NCBI GenBank assembly: GCA_947465495.1 | Contig: CANIAS010000001.1 | Coordinates: 1 to 64,000 of the forward strand | Direction: 5' to 3' | Origin: Candidatus Pollutiaquabacter sp. | GTDB taxonomy: Bacteria; Bacteroidota; Bacteroidia; AKYH767-A; 2013-40CM-41-45 | DNA length: 64,000 nucleotides | Shown: positions 1 through 9,664 of the stretch, in pieces | Numbering within the stretch: position 1 is the stretch's first letter | Layout of the letters: each line of letters starts with the position of its first letter | Translations under genes and position numbers: made by a program | Notes under the pieces: generated by a model | Told to the model about the DNA's origin: nothing | The model's input: only the letters and a program-made list of their open reading frames with translations | The model's database searches: none

Positions 1-346
1 GCTTCAAGAAATCGGACAACACAGCATCGGAAGGTAAGTCATCGATGCTGGTAATGCGTCCGAGGTTCCCCATAGCTGTACCTCCATGATTTTTAGGCAC
101 TTCCAACGAATTGGCAGTGCCTATCAACAATTTATATTTCCAAAATCCAAAGACGGCATGTGACTTAAAGGCAGCCATGGTGGCCAACAATCCATTGTAC
201 TCAAATGCAATGAAGCCCCATTTTATGGTTTCTTCAACATCCGGACACGCTTTGTGCACTAACCGACGAAGCTTACGGAGAATTGGGCGTGCGAATGGGG
301 CGGCATCGTCAATATATTCATCGACCCGATTGTCCTTTTTTACCAT
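1..346 (-). CDS. DUF1801 / YdhG-like domain protein (C-terminus runs off the window)
   Basis: Reverse-strand translation from ATG at 346: MVKKDNRVDEYIDDAAPFARPILRKLRRLVHKACPDVEETIKWGFIAFEYNGLLATMAAFKSHAVFGFWK; the 'VEETIKWG...F.YNG.LA.MAAFK' pattern is DUF1801-like. Missing from the ORF track because it is open at the edge. Confidence 0.8.
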   Translation of the reverse strand, partial: MVKKDNRVDEYIDDAAPFARPILRKLRRLVHKACPDVEETIKWGFIAFEYNGLLATMAAFKSHAVFGFWKYKLLIGTANSLEVPKNHGGTAMGNLGRITSIDDLPSDAVLSDFLK

Positions 347-459
347 TGCCGGAGATAATTGAGAATGGGCGAAAATCTGAATTATCAGCCGAAAATCACC
401 AATTTTTTGCATAAAATGCTGATAGGGAGCGAAATTGACCCGTATTCCTGTAGAAAAGG

Positions 460-490
460 TTGGCAGTAAATGGATAAATTCCTACCTTTG
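460..490 (+). promoter_or_regulatory. Bacteroidota-type promoter TTG-N20-TACCTTTG for the DUF177-rpmF transcript
   Basis: TTG at 460-462, 20-nt spacer, TACCTTTG at 483-490 (perfect TAnnTTTG); 24 nt upstream of ATG 515. Confidence 0.65.
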
Positions 491-514
491 TCCCCCCTTA
501 AAAAATTGGTTAAA

Positions 515-1045
515 ATGACGGGAAGATCAAGGGATTATGTCATCGAATTCGGTTCGTTGCCCCTGGGTGAACACGAGTTTGAATTCGAGACGGATGATTC
601 GTTCTTTCAACAGTTTGAAAACTCCATCATTCAACATGGATCGGTGGATGTGCTCGTAGTACTGGAAAAGAAATCCAATATGTTATTGTTGGATTTCACC
701 CTGGAAGGAAGCGTGATGGTGACGTGTGATCGTTGCTTGGACGACCTTGAGTTACACCTTCAGGGCTACAGCGAGCTCATCGTGAAGTTGGGCGAAGCAG
801 CAGCCGAAGAATCAGAAGATGTCATCGTGATTCCTTCGACTGAACATCGGTTGGATTTGGCGCAATTGATCTACGAATACACTAGCATCATTATTCCGAT
901 GCGCAACGTGCATCCGGATGATGAAAATGGTGTTTCGACGTGTAATCCAGAAATTCTCCGGGACATAGAACGGCACCAGCATGCTGAACCGACGGATGAA
1001 ACCGATCCACGCTGGGAAATGTTGAAGAAGATTAATTTAAACTAA
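515..1045 (+). CDS. DUF177 / YceD family protein
   Basis: ORF 470-1045; CxxC 'CDRCLDDL' motif typical of YceD and immediately upstream of rpmF. Start moved to ATG 515 because the promoter -7 box overlaps the 470 start. Confidence 0.85.
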   Translation: MTGRSRDYVIEFGSLPLGEHEFEFETDDSFFQQFENSIIQHGSVDVLVVLEKKSNMLLLDFTLEGSVMVTCDRCLDDLELHLQGYSELIVKLGEAAAEESEDVIVIPSTEHRLDLAQLIYEYTSIIIPMRNVHPDDENGVSTCNPEILRDIERHQHAEPTDETDPRWEMLKKINLN

Positions 1046-1122
1046 TGCGAAAGCGAAACAAAAGAGTGAAGAATACCATTGAAACGAACTTAAAAACAAT
1101 AACACTATAATACCATCTAGTC

Positions 1123-1314
1123 ATGCCAAATCCTAAACACCGCCATTCCAAATCACGCCGAGATAAGCGCCGTACTCACTGGAAAGCTGAAGTGCCTACC
1201 GTTGCTGTCGATCCGACTACCGGTCAGCCGCACCTTTTTCACCGTGCTCACTGGTACGAAGGCAAGCTCTACTATAAGGGCCGTGTAATCATGGAAAAAG
1301 AAGGCGCTCTCTAA
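1123..1314 (+). CDS. rpmF: 50S ribosomal protein L32
   Basis: [26 protein letters not shown], a classic L32 N-terminus; located after DUF177. Confidence 0.95.
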   Translation: MPNPKHRHSKSRRDKRRTHWKAEVPTVAVDPTTGQPHLFHRAHWYEGKLYYKGRVIMEKEGAL

Positions 1315-1338
1315 ACCCTTCTCTACAGATTGACATTT

Positions 1339-1383
1339 AACAGTTGACAAGTTGAGTTCTGACTTGCCAACTGTTTTTCTTTT
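1339..1383 (+). terminator. Intrinsic terminator-like hairpin between rpmF and plsX
   Basis: AACAGTTGaCAAGT / ACTTGcCAACTGTT, 13 pairs plus one mismatch, followed by a T-rich tail TTTTTCTTTT. Confidence 0.7.
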
Positions 1384-1419
1384 AGGGCTATTTTTAACCT
1401 ATCACTGTAAAGGCATTAC

Positions 1420-2373
1420 ATGAAAATAGGAGTTGACATCATGGGGGGTGATTTCGCCCCGGTTGAAACCATCGCTGGAGTTGTATTGGCTCAACGCGAA
1501 TTGCCGGCTAACATCCGTATCGTTTTGATCGGCGATAAGCCGGTTATGGAATCGGAATTGAAGCGTCAGGGTGTTTCATTGAGCGACTTCGAGCTAGTTC
1601 ATGCACCGGAAGTGATTGGAATGGGCGAGCATCCAACGAAAGCCTTTCAACAAAAACCGGCTTCAAGTATCGCAGTTGGTTTTCATCTGTTGAAAGAAAA
1701 TCAAATTGATTCATTTGCTTCTGCTGGAAATACGGGAGCCATGCTCGTTGGGTCCATGTTCACCGTGAAAGCTATTCAGGGAATTCTTCGTCCTGCCATT
1801 GCCACACTACTTCCCAAGGAAAGCGGCGGATGGGGATTGATGTTGGACGTTGGTGTGAATGCAGATTGTAAACCAGAAGTATTGCAGCAATTCGCCGTAC
1901 TAGGAGCCTTGTATGCTAAACACATTCTACATATTGACAACCCGAAAATCGGGCTCATGAGCATCGGTGAAGAAGCGGAGAAAGGTAATTTGCTAGTCAA
2001 GGAGACCCATACTTTACTGAAAGAGATGTCAGACATCCATTTCATAGGCAACGTGGAAGGTCGCGACCTTTTTAACGACAAGGCTGACGTGGTCGTATGC
2101 GACGGCTTCACTGGCAACGTGATGCTCAAAGAAGCGGAATCGTTTTATGCACTGATTAAAAAACGTGGCATCAACGACCCGTACTTCGAACGCTTTAACT
2201 ACGAAGATTACGGCGGCACTCCGATTCTTGGTGTCAATGGAACCGTTATTATTGCACACGGCATTTCCAAAGCAAAGGCGATTAAGAATATGGTGTTACT
2301 TTCACACGAAGTGTTGAGCGCTAAGCTATCTGATCGTATCGCGGCCGCTTTTTCCAAAGAAGTGCTGCAGTAA
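1420..2373 (+). CDS. plsX: Phosphate acyltransferase PlsX
   Basis: MKIGVDIMGGDFAP...; 'GEEAEKGN', 'CDGFTGNV' motifs; between rpmF and fabH. Confidence 0.95.
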   Translation: MKIGVDIMGGDFAPVETIAGVVLAQRELPANIRIVLIGDKPVMESELKRQGVSLSDFELVHAPEVIGMGEHPTKAFQQKPASSIAVGFHLLKENQIDSFASAGNTGAMLVGSMFTVKAIQGILRPAIATLLPKESGGWGLMLDVGVNADCKPEVLQQFAVLGALYAKHILHIDNPKIGLMSIGEEAEKGNLLVKETHTLLKEMSDIHFIGNVEGRDLFNDKADVVVCDGFTGNVMLKEAESFYALIKKRGINDPYFERFNYEDYGGTPILGVNGTVIIAHGISKAKAIKNMVLLSHEVLSAKLSDRIAAAFSKEVLQ

Positions 2374-2410
2374 AGACGTGATTTGGTCCGTCTAGCTACC
2401 GTATATTTTT

Positions 2411-2418
2411 TACATTTG
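2411..2418 (+). promoter_or_regulatory. Candidate -7 box TACATTTG upstream of fabH
   Basis: Perfect TAnnTTTG 19 nt before ATG 2438; nearest upstream TTG (2383-2385) is 25 nt away, longer than the usual spacer. Confidence 0.4.
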
Positions 2419-2437
2419 TCGCTCTTAGAAAAAGCGC

Positions 2438-3427
2438 ATGAGCAAAATCACAGCTGCCATCACCGCAGTAGGCGGTTACGTTCCAGATTTCGTACTGTCC
2501 AACAAGGAACTTGAAAAAATGGTTGATACCACCGACGAGTGGATCATATCACGAACCGGTATTAAAGAACGACGTATTCTAAAAGGCGAAGGATTAGGCA
2601 CCTCCGATCTTGGTGCTCCTGCTGTACTGGAACTGTGTAAGAAACGCGGCATTGATCCGATGGAGATTGAATTGCTGATTTGTGCAACTACGACTCCTGA
2701 TTTCGTGTTTCCTGCCACAGCAAATGTTATTTGTGATAAAATCGGTGCGAAGAAAGCATTCGGTTTCGATATTTCTGCAGCCTGTTCTGGCTTCCTCTAT
2801 TCCTTAGTAACAGGCTCGAAGTACATAGAATCCGGTCAATATAAAAAAGTCGTGGTCGTTGGCGCAGATAAAATGTCCAGCATCATCGATTATTCTGACC
2901 GAGCTACCTGCGTAATTTTCGGCGACGGTGCAGGCGCCGTGTTGCTGGAACCTAATACGGATGGATTTGGCGTGATGGACTCTATACTTCGTAGCGATGG
3001 ATCAGGCCGAGTATACCTGCATCAAAAAGCAGGTGGTTCTGTGAAACCAGCATCGCATGCTACTGTTGACGCTAAGGAACATTATGTTTTTCAGGACGGC
3101 CAACCAGTATTCAAATTTGCGGTCACCAATATGGCCGATGTCTCCGCTGAAATACTCGAGCGCAATCGAATGACCGGTGACGACGTAGCATGGCTAGTTC
3201 CGCATCAGGCCAACAAACGAATCATTGACGCTACCGCTAACCGGATGAATGTCGGTCCGGAAAAAGTGATGCTCAACATCCAGAAATACGGAAATACCAC
3301 TAGCGGCACTATTCCACTGTGCCTTTGGGATTACGAAAAGCAATTGAATAAAGGAGACAACCTCATCCTTGCAGCCTTTGGTGGTGGATTTACCTGGGGC
3401 AGTGTGTGGCTGAAGTGGGCCTATTAA
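2438..3427 (+). CDS. fabH: 3-oxoacyl-ACP synthase III
   Basis: '[17 protein letters not shown]', '[10 protein letters not shown]', '[10 protein letters not shown]', '[11 protein letters not shown]' motifs. Confidence 0.95.
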   Translation: MSKITAAITAVGGYVPDFVLSNKELEKMVDTTDEWIISRTGIKERRILKGEGLGTSDLGAPAVLELCKKRGIDPMEIELLICATTTPDFVFPATANVICDKIGAKKAFGFDISAACSGFLYSLVTGSKYIESGQYKKVVVVGADKMSSIIDYSDRATCVIFGDGAGAVLLEPNTDGFGVMDSILRSDGSGRVYLHQKAGGSVKPASHATVDAKEHYVFQDGQPVFKFAVTNMADVSAEILERNRMTGDDVAWLVPHQANKRIIDATANRMNVGPEKVMLNIQKYGNTTSGTIPLCLWDYEKQLNKGDNLILAAFGGGFTWGSVWLKWAY

Positions 3428-3648
3428 TAAGTAGTATTACCGGTTGATGATTCGATACAGCCCTTTGGCTTAACAGGCTGTGGACGTCCCCTTGCCTGAT
3501 TCCGTTTTTTCGTGTAGGTTTGACGAATAGAAAGCACTGAAAGGCCGATTTTAGGTCAATTTTCAGGGTTTTGCCAAACCGCAACTACGTGAAAAGCAAA
3601 AAATCAACCACCAAAGCGACAGCACCAGCTGCTGCTACTGCTTCTACC

Positions 3649-4125
3649 ATGAATTTAAAAGAAATTGAAAGCCTCATTCAGTTCGTTCAAAAAAGCGGAG
3701 TGAGCGAAGTAAGTCTGGAGCAAAAAGATTTTCGGATTATCATCAAAACATCTCACGGTCAGGCTACTGCCGCGCCAGTCATGATGGCTCCACCAGTCAT
3801 TCATGCCGCTCCGGCTGCTGCTGCACCGGCCCCTGTCAGTGCTCCAAAGGCATCTGAAGCTCCAAAGGCATCTGACGACTCAAAACTCGTGACCATCAAG
3901 TCGCCGATGATTGGTACTTTCTACCGCTCTTCAACGCCTGAAAAACCTTCCTTCGTGAATGTTGGAGATGAAATCAAAGCCGGTAAAGTTTTGTGTATCA
4001 TCGAAGCGATGAAACTATTCAACGAAATCGAATCAGAGGTTTCCGGTCGTATCGTGAAAGTATTGGTCGACAATGCTTCACCCGTCGAATACGATCAACC
4101 ACTCTTCCTGGTAGACCCAAGCTGA
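3649..4125 (+). CDS. accB: Acetyl-CoA carboxylase biotin carboxyl carrier protein
   Basis: [16 protein letters not shown]...; biotinylation motif [13 protein letters not shown]; Pro/Ala linker. The track's TTG start at 3571 adds 26 residues. Confidence 0.93.
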   Translation: MNLKEIESLIQFVQKSGVSEVSLEQKDFRIIIKTSHGQATAAPVMMAPPVIHAAPAAAAPAPVSAPKASEAPKASDDSKLVTIKSPMIGTFYRSSTPEKPSFVNVGDEIKAGKVLCIIEAMKLFNEIESEVSGRIVKVLVDNASPVEYDQPLFLVDPS

Positions 4126-4201
4126 TCCGACTGTAGTCACATTCACCTTGCTTGCACGCCGACACTTATGTACCGACGTGCAGTTATCCAATTACGACAA
4201 C

Positions 4202-5539
4202 ATGTTCAAGAAGATTCTCATAGCGAACCGCGGAGAAATTGCGCTTCGTATCATCCGTACCTGCAAGGAGATGAACATCCGCACGGTAGCCGTTTATTCC
4301 ACTGCTGACAAAGACAGTTTACACGTGCGCTTCGCCGATGAAGCTGTCTGTATCGGGCCTCCACCAAGCCGTGATTCTTACTTAAACATACCGCGAATCA
4401 TTGCAGCCGCTGAAATCACAAACGCAGATGCAATCCATCCGGGCTATGGTTTCCTTTCCGAAAACTCCAAGTTTTCGGCTATTTGTGCTGAACATGGTAT
4501 CAAATTCATCGGCGCTACACCCGAACAAATTGACTCGATGGGCGATAAGTCCAATGCCAAGGACACGATGAAAAAGGCCGGTGTACCTACGATTCCGGGT
4601 AGCGACGGCCTTCTGACCGATTTAAAAACAGGACTCAAGATTGCCAAGCAAATTGGTTATCCAGTCATCCTGAAAGCTACTGCCGGTGGTGGTGGACGTG
4701 GTATGCGAATTGTTTGGAAGCCAGAAGATTTTGAAGGACTTTGGGAATCTGCTCGTCAAGAAGCGGGAGCTGCATTCGGTAACGACGGTATGTATTTGGA
4801 AAAATACATTGAAGAGCCACGTCACATCGAAATACAAATAGCCGGTGACCAATTCGGAACAGCTTGCCACTTAAGTGAACGTGATTGTTCTGTACAACGC
4901 CGCCATCAAAAACTTTGTGAAGAGACCCCTTCTCCATTCATGACTCCCGAATTGCGCGAGAAAATGGGAGAAGCTGCTATTAAAGCAGCCTTGGCTGTAC
5001 AATATGAAGGTGTAGGCACGGTTGAGTTTTTAGTTGACAAGCACCGCAACTTCTACTTCATGGAAATGAATACTCGTATTCAGGTAGAACATCCCGTGAC
5101 GGAAGAGGTGATCAATTATGACTTAATAAAAGAACAAATTAAGATCGCCGCCGGCATTCCGATCAGTGGTAAAAATTATTTTCCTTCCATGTGCGCCATT
5201 GAGTGCCGTATCAATGCGGAAGATCCATATAACGGGTTCCGTCCTTCTCCTGGAAAGATTACCGTCCTCCACGTTCCCGGAGGTCACGGTGTGCGTGTGG
5301 ACTCACACATTTACGCAGGCTATGTCATTCCTCCGAATTACGACTCCATGATTGCCAAGTTGATCACCATCGCACAAACACGTGAAGAGGCGATCAACAC
5401 CATGGAGCGTGCATTGAGCGAATTTGTTGTAGAGGGCGTAAAGACTACGATTCCATTCCATCAACAACTGATGCGCAACGAAGATTTCCGTAAAGGAAAC
5501 TACACCACTAAGTTTCTGGAAACATTTGAAATGGAATAA
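4202..5539 (+). CDS. accC: Acetyl-CoA carboxylase biotin carboxylase
   Basis: [24 protein letters not shown]..., '[12 protein letters not shown]', '[15 protein letters not shown]'. Confidence 0.97.
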   Translation: MFKKILIANRGEIALRIIRTCKEMNIRTVAVYSTADKDSLHVRFADEAVCIGPPPSRDSYLNIPRIIAAAEITNADAIHPGYGFLSENSKFSAICAEHGIKFIGATPEQIDSMGDKSNAKDTMKKAGVPTIPGSDGLLTDLKTGLKIAKQIGYPVILKATAGGGGRGMRIVWKPEDFEGLWESARQEAGAAFGNDGMYLEKYIEEPRHIEIQIAGDQFGTACHLSERDCSVQRRHQKLCEETPSPFMTPELREKMGEAAIKAALAVQYEGVGTVEFLVDKHRNFYFMEMNTRIQVEHPVTEEVINYDLIKEQIKIAAGIPISGKNYFPSMCAIECRINAEDPYNGFRPSPGKITVLHVPGGHGVRVDSHIYAGYVIPPNYDSMIAKLITIAQTREEAINTMERALSEFVVEGVKTTIPFHQQLMRNEDFRKGNYTTKFLETFEME

Positions 5540-5582
5540 TCGCTTTCACTAGCGTACCAATCAATATACATCGGCTATACTC

Positions 5583-7418
5583 TCAGTACTTCAAGTATTC
5601 ATCGTACTGTTGCTGCATGAATGCGCGTGCGCGTATCGTTTCAGTATCATTATCCGAAACCTTCCACCCTTTCGAATGCTCGACGATTCTTTTTTGTTGT
5701 ACACTCCAAAGCAACCATCCTTTTTCACAAACCCATCCCAGGTATGTCTCGATAGGCAGATAAGCTGAAGAAGGTGCTGCTTGGTCTAATAAATTTTTAC
5801 TCCAACCATACCCGTCAATGGGCCATGACAATTGCTTGAGCAAAGTAACGGGAAGATCTTGATGGCCGCCCAATTTAGAGCAGCGAGTACCTTGAAAACT
5901 CGCGGACAAAGCAGGGCCGTAAAACAGCAACGGAATTCTTCGGCCCTCTGGATAAATGATATTCTTATGTTGAGGTAATTCGTGAGCGTGATCAGCCACC
6001 AAGACAAACAAGGTATTCTTAAACCAATTCTTTTTAGCGGCTTGCTCAAAATAAATTCCCAAAGAAGCATCCGTATAAGCCGCCGCATTCCTAAATTTTG
6101 AAGACTGGTCTTCGCCGGAAAAACGCACAGGAGGGGGCACATCAAACGGCTCGTGATTACTGAGTGTAACCACAGTACTGAAGAACGGCTGATGAAGTTT
6201 ATCCAAGTCGTCGAGTTGACGCAATAATACAGCTTGGTCGTGCACTCCCCATTGCCCACGCGCTGCAGCATCATCGAAGAATGAACCATCCACCAATGTT
6301 TGAAAGCCTTGTGCTCGTACGTATGAATTTAAGTTGGAAAAATTACTTTCCCCGCCATAATAGAATGTTGTGGAATATCCGTTTTTAGAAAACGTCTGAC
6401 CGATTGATGGAAGCCGACTGCACTTATCTTCAGAGCGGATGATAGAATGAAATGGCGTGGCAGGCCAACCGTTCAAAACGCTGACTATTCCCTGGTCCGT
6501 GCGAAAACCAGTGGAATAGATGTTTTCGAAAAGCAATCCATGCTGAATCAAGGAGTCGAGGTTGGGTGTGATGCCTGATTCACCGCCCAATCCAGCAACG
6601 ATATCGGCAGTAAAACTCTCCAAGATGATAACAACTACGTTCGGACGATTAATTGTCAGAATTTTAGGGAAACTATCCGATTGTTGATTTCGCCACGCTG
6701 TCATTTCAGCTGCGGCTATCTTCGGATCCATTGTTGTGAACGGATTATCATTCTTATCCAATGCCATACGCGCATCGTAAGCAAGGTGCCACACCGGATT
6801 AACGGATGCATAGTTTAATACCGGTTTTTCACTGTAATAAACCAGGCTTTCGTTGATTGGCAACTTTTGCCAACCACCGCGAATTCCGAGCAATAAAAAC
6901 AACGGAAGAAACCCCAAAAACACCCACGTATACTTTGTGGAGGGTATCGACACAGGAAGTGGAACATACAACTTCCTCATTAACCGTATGGTGACAAACA
7001 GCACTAGCGCCAGTGCCAAAATCAACAAAATGATTTGTCCCGTACTTACCGATGAAAGCACTTCCTTCGGCTGACTCAAGTAGGTAATCGCCCGATAATT
7101 CAATAAGATTCCCCAGTAGTGAAAGATGATTAGATTGCCAAAAAGCATCAGGGTGGACACTATTAATATTGTCCAGTGATAAAATGTGGCAATCTTCGAG
7201 GGAAATGATTTTGACGCAAGTTGTGATACGGCCTGAAAAATCCAAATTGGCAAAACGATATAGCCAATCACAGAAATATCCATTCGGGCGCCGTGTAACA
7301 AGGAAGGCCATGCATCTGCTACATCTCCTGTTCGATCAAAGAGAAACAAGAAAAAAATCCGCCATATCGCAAAGAAGGCGAGATAATGAAAAAGTAGCCG
7401 GAGGTAATAACGGAGCAC
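5583..7418 (-). CDS. LTA synthase / sulfatase-like (alkaline phosphatase superfamily) membrane phosphoglycerol transferase-type protein
   Basis: N-terminal TM helices followed by 'PNVVVIILESF..', 'STGFRTDQGIVSVLNG', 'FVLVADHAHELP' of LtaS-like enzymes; GTG start. Confidence 0.85.
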   Translation of the reverse strand: MLRYYLRLLFHYLAFFAIWRIFFLFLFDRTGDVADAWPSLLHGARMDISVIGYIVLPIWIFQAVSQLASKSFPSKIATFYHWTILIVSTLMLFGNLIIFHYWGILLNYRAITYLSQPKEVLSSVSTGQIILLILALALVLFVTIRLMRKLYVPLPVSIPSTKYTWVFLGFLPLFLLLGIRGGWQKLPINESLVYYSEKPVLNYASVNPVWHLAYDARMALDKNDNPFTTMDPKIAAAEMTAWRNQQSDSFPKILTINRPNVVVIILESFTADIVAGLGGESGITPNLDSLIQHGLLFENIYSTGFRTDQGIVSVLNGWPATPFHSIIRSEDKCSRLPSIGQTFSKNGYSTTFYYGGESNFSNLNSYVRAQGFQTLVDGSFFDDAAARGQWGVHDQAVLLRQLDDLDKLHQPFFSTVVTLSNHEPFDVPPPVRFSGEDQSSKFRNAAAYTDASLGIYFEQAAKKNWFKNTLFVLVADHAHELPQHKNIIYPEGRRIPLLFYGPALSASFQGTRCSKLGGHQDLPVTLLKQLSWPIDGYGWSKNLLDQAAPSSAYLPIETYLGWVCEKGWLLWSVQQKRIVEHSKGWKVSDNDTETIRARAFMQQQYDEYLKY

Positions 7419-7442
7419 AGTCTATTGAACTATCTGAAGCTA

Positions 7443-7450
7443 CAAAAGTA
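7443..7450 (-). promoter_or_regulatory. Candidate -7 box TACTTTTG upstream of the LtaS-like gene
   Basis: Perfect TAnnTTTG 24 nt upstream of the GTG start; no clear -33 TTG. Confidence 0.35.
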
Positions 7451-7504
7451 GAAAATAAGAAATCAGAGAGGCGAACTAAACCGCCAGGGAATAAATAGGA
7501 GCAA

Positions 7505-9424
7505 TTAGGCCAACACGCTCTCACCGACATGTTGTCGGACCGCCTGTTTAATTGCAGCTACATCGAAATGGCATTCGGCGTATAATTCTTTCTGCTCACC
7601 GTGTTCAATGAAGTTATCTGGAATTCCCAAACGAGTGATGGATGCTGAATAATTATGATCGAGCATGAATTCGGCTACAGCTGTTCCAAAACCACCTTGA
7701 AGGCAACCATCTTCAACAGTGATGATTTTTTTAAAACTAGAAAAAACTTCGTGCAGCAAATCGGCGTCCAGCGGCTTCACGAAACGCATATCGTAATGAG
7801 CCGGGTTCAACCCTTCTGCATTGAGTTCTTGACAGGCTTTCACGGCGAAATTACCAGGATGCCCAATGGTTAGTATGGCTACTTCTTCCCCATCACAAAT
7901 TTTACGTCCCTTGCCAATTACGAGTTGTTGCATTGGTTTACGCCAATCGATCATGACACCATTACCACGCGGATAGCGAATGGAGAAAGGAGCACCGGTC
8001 TCCGGTAACGATGCAGTATACATTAGATTTCGCAACTCTTCTTCGTTCATCGGAGCGGAAACGACCATGTTGGGGATGCAACGGAAATACGCTAAATCGA
8101 AAGCTCCATGATGGGTAGGTCCATCAGCGCCGGCCAAACCTCCGCGATCCAGACAAAAGACAACGTGGAGATTCTGAAGTGCGACGTCGTGTACCACCTG
8201 GTCATAGGCACGCTGCATAAAGGACGAATAGATATTACAAAATGGAATCATGCCTTGTGTGGCCATGCCAGCAGAGAATGTCACTGCATGCTGTTCGGCA
8301 ATACCTACATCAAACGCACGCTCCGGAATCGCTTTCATCATGATGTTCATAGAACTGCCGGAAGGCATGGCAGGCGTGACTCCAATGATTTTTTCATTAT
8401 GCTCTGCCAGTTCCACAAGAGTATGGCCAAACACATCTTGATACCGAGGCGGCTGAGGTGCTTCCACCTTTGGCTTAAAGATTTCACCGGTAATCTTATC
8501 AAATAATCCGGGTGCATGCCACTTGGTCTGGTCCTTTTCCGCCAATTCATATCCTTTCCCTTTTACGGTGAGGCAATGGAGAATCTTAGGTCCGGGAATA
8601 TCGCGGAGGTCTTTCATCACTTTGACCAAACGGTTAACATCGTGTCCATCGACCGGTCCGAAATAGCGAAAGCGTAGCGACTCGAACAAATTGCTCTGCT
8701 GCAACAAGGTGGTTTTAATGCCGTTCTCCACTTTCGCAACGATCTCCTGTGCATTTGGACCGAACTTGGAGATTTTCCCAAGGAGCTTCCACACCTCGTC
8801 CTTCACCTTATTATAGGTATGGGACGTAGTGATATCAGTCAAGTATTCTTTTAATGCACCAACATTTGGGTCGATGCTCATGCAATTATCATTGAGGATG
8901 ACGAGCACATTTGAATTCTCTACACCGGCGTGATTGAGTGCTTCAAATGCAAGGCCTGCAGTCATAGCGCCATCACCAATAATGGCCACGTGCTGACGAT
9001 CTTTTTCCCCTTTAAGACGGGAAGCTACGGCCATGCCTAATGCAGCGGAAATTGATGTGGAGGAATGGCCTACACCAAACGTATCATAGGGACTCTCACT
9101 GCGTTTAGGAAAACCACTGATGCCTTTATAAATTCGATTGGTATGAAAAACGTCTTTGCGACCCGTGAGTATTTTATGGCCATATGCCTGATGCCCGACG
9201 TCCCAAACTAATTGATCATACGGAGTATTGAAAACATAGTGAAGCGCAACTGTCAATTCAACCACACCGAGGGATGCACCAAAGTGACCACCATTAACAG
9301 AAACAATGTCTATGATATAATCACGGAGTTCCTGGGAAACCTGCTCCAGGTCACGCTCCGGTAATTTCCGAAGATCTTCCGGGAATTTAATTCCCCTCAA
9401 TAGGTTTCCTGTTGATTGCTCCAT
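7505..9424 (-). CDS. dxs: 1-deoxy-D-xylulose-5-phosphate synthase
   Basis: 'LVWDVGHQAYGHKILTGR', 'GDGAMTAGLAFEALNHAG', 'GLAGADGPTHHGAFDLAY'. ATG at 9424 (the track start 9430 is TTG). Confidence 0.97.
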   Translation of the reverse strand: MEQSTGNLLRGIKFPEDLRKLPERDLEQVSQELRDYIIDIVSVNGGHFGASLGVVELTVALHYVFNTPYDQLVWDVGHQAYGHKILTGRKDVFHTNRIYKGISGFPKRSESPYDTFGVGHSSTSISAALGMAVASRLKGEKDRQHVAIIGDGAMTAGLAFEALNHAGVENSNVLVILNDNCMSIDPNVGALKEYLTDITTSHTYNKVKDEVWKLLGKISKFGPNAQEIVAKVENGIKTTLLQQSNLFESLRFRYFGPVDGHDVNRLVKVMKDLRDIPGPKILHCLTVKGKGYELAEKDQTKWHAPGLFDKITGEIFKPKVEAPQPPRYQDVFGHTLVELAEHNEKIIGVTPAMPSGSSMNIMMKAIPERAFDVGIAEQHAVTFSAGMATQGMIPFCNIYSSFMQRAYDQVVHDVALQNLHVVFCLDRGGLAGADGPTHHGAFDLAYFRCIPNMVVSAPMNEEELRNLMYTASLPETGAPFSIRYPRGNGVMIDWRKPMQQLVIGKGRKICDGEEVAILTIGHPGNFAVKACQELNAEGLNPAHYDMRFVKPLDADLLHEVFSSFKKIITVEDGCLQGGFGTAVAEFMLDHNYSASITRLGIPDNFIEHGEQKELYAECHFDVAAIKQAVRQHVGESVLA

Positions 9425-9440
9425 GTCCAAAGGTCTCGTA

Positions 9441-9466
9441 CAAATATAGCCAATTCCAAAGGAATT
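9441..9466 (-). promoter_or_regulatory. -7 box TATATTTG with adjoining palindrome AATTCC-AAA-GGAATT upstream of dxs
   Basis: TATATTTG on the minus strand (9441-9448) and a perfect 6+3+6 inverted repeat at 9452-9466. Confidence 0.4.
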
Positions 9467-9664
9467 TAGGCGCTAATTGGCGTTTTAAAGCGGGTTTTTG
9501 AATCAAAATGAGCGTTCGCCAATTAATTAACGAACCACCTCGTAGCTGCGCGTGTTAACGAACGAAATTGATCGGCTATTTTAGGTAACTGAAATTATCT
9601 AACAAGTAAACGCCTAAAAAGTTCGAAGACGATTTTACCTAGAAATTCACCCGGGATTTCTACG

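Noticed and set aside
3457-3481. Hairpin ACAGCC...GGCTGT between fabH and accB as a terminator
   Set aside because: Only 6 bp, 13-nt loop and no adjacent T-tract; too weak to call.
5541-5554. CGCT-ttcact-AGCG hairpin between convergent accC and the LtaS-like gene
   Set aside because: 4-bp stem without a T-tract; likely chance.
8108-8506. 132-aa plus-strand ORF antisense to dxs
   Set aside because: Antisense shadow; no independent evidence.
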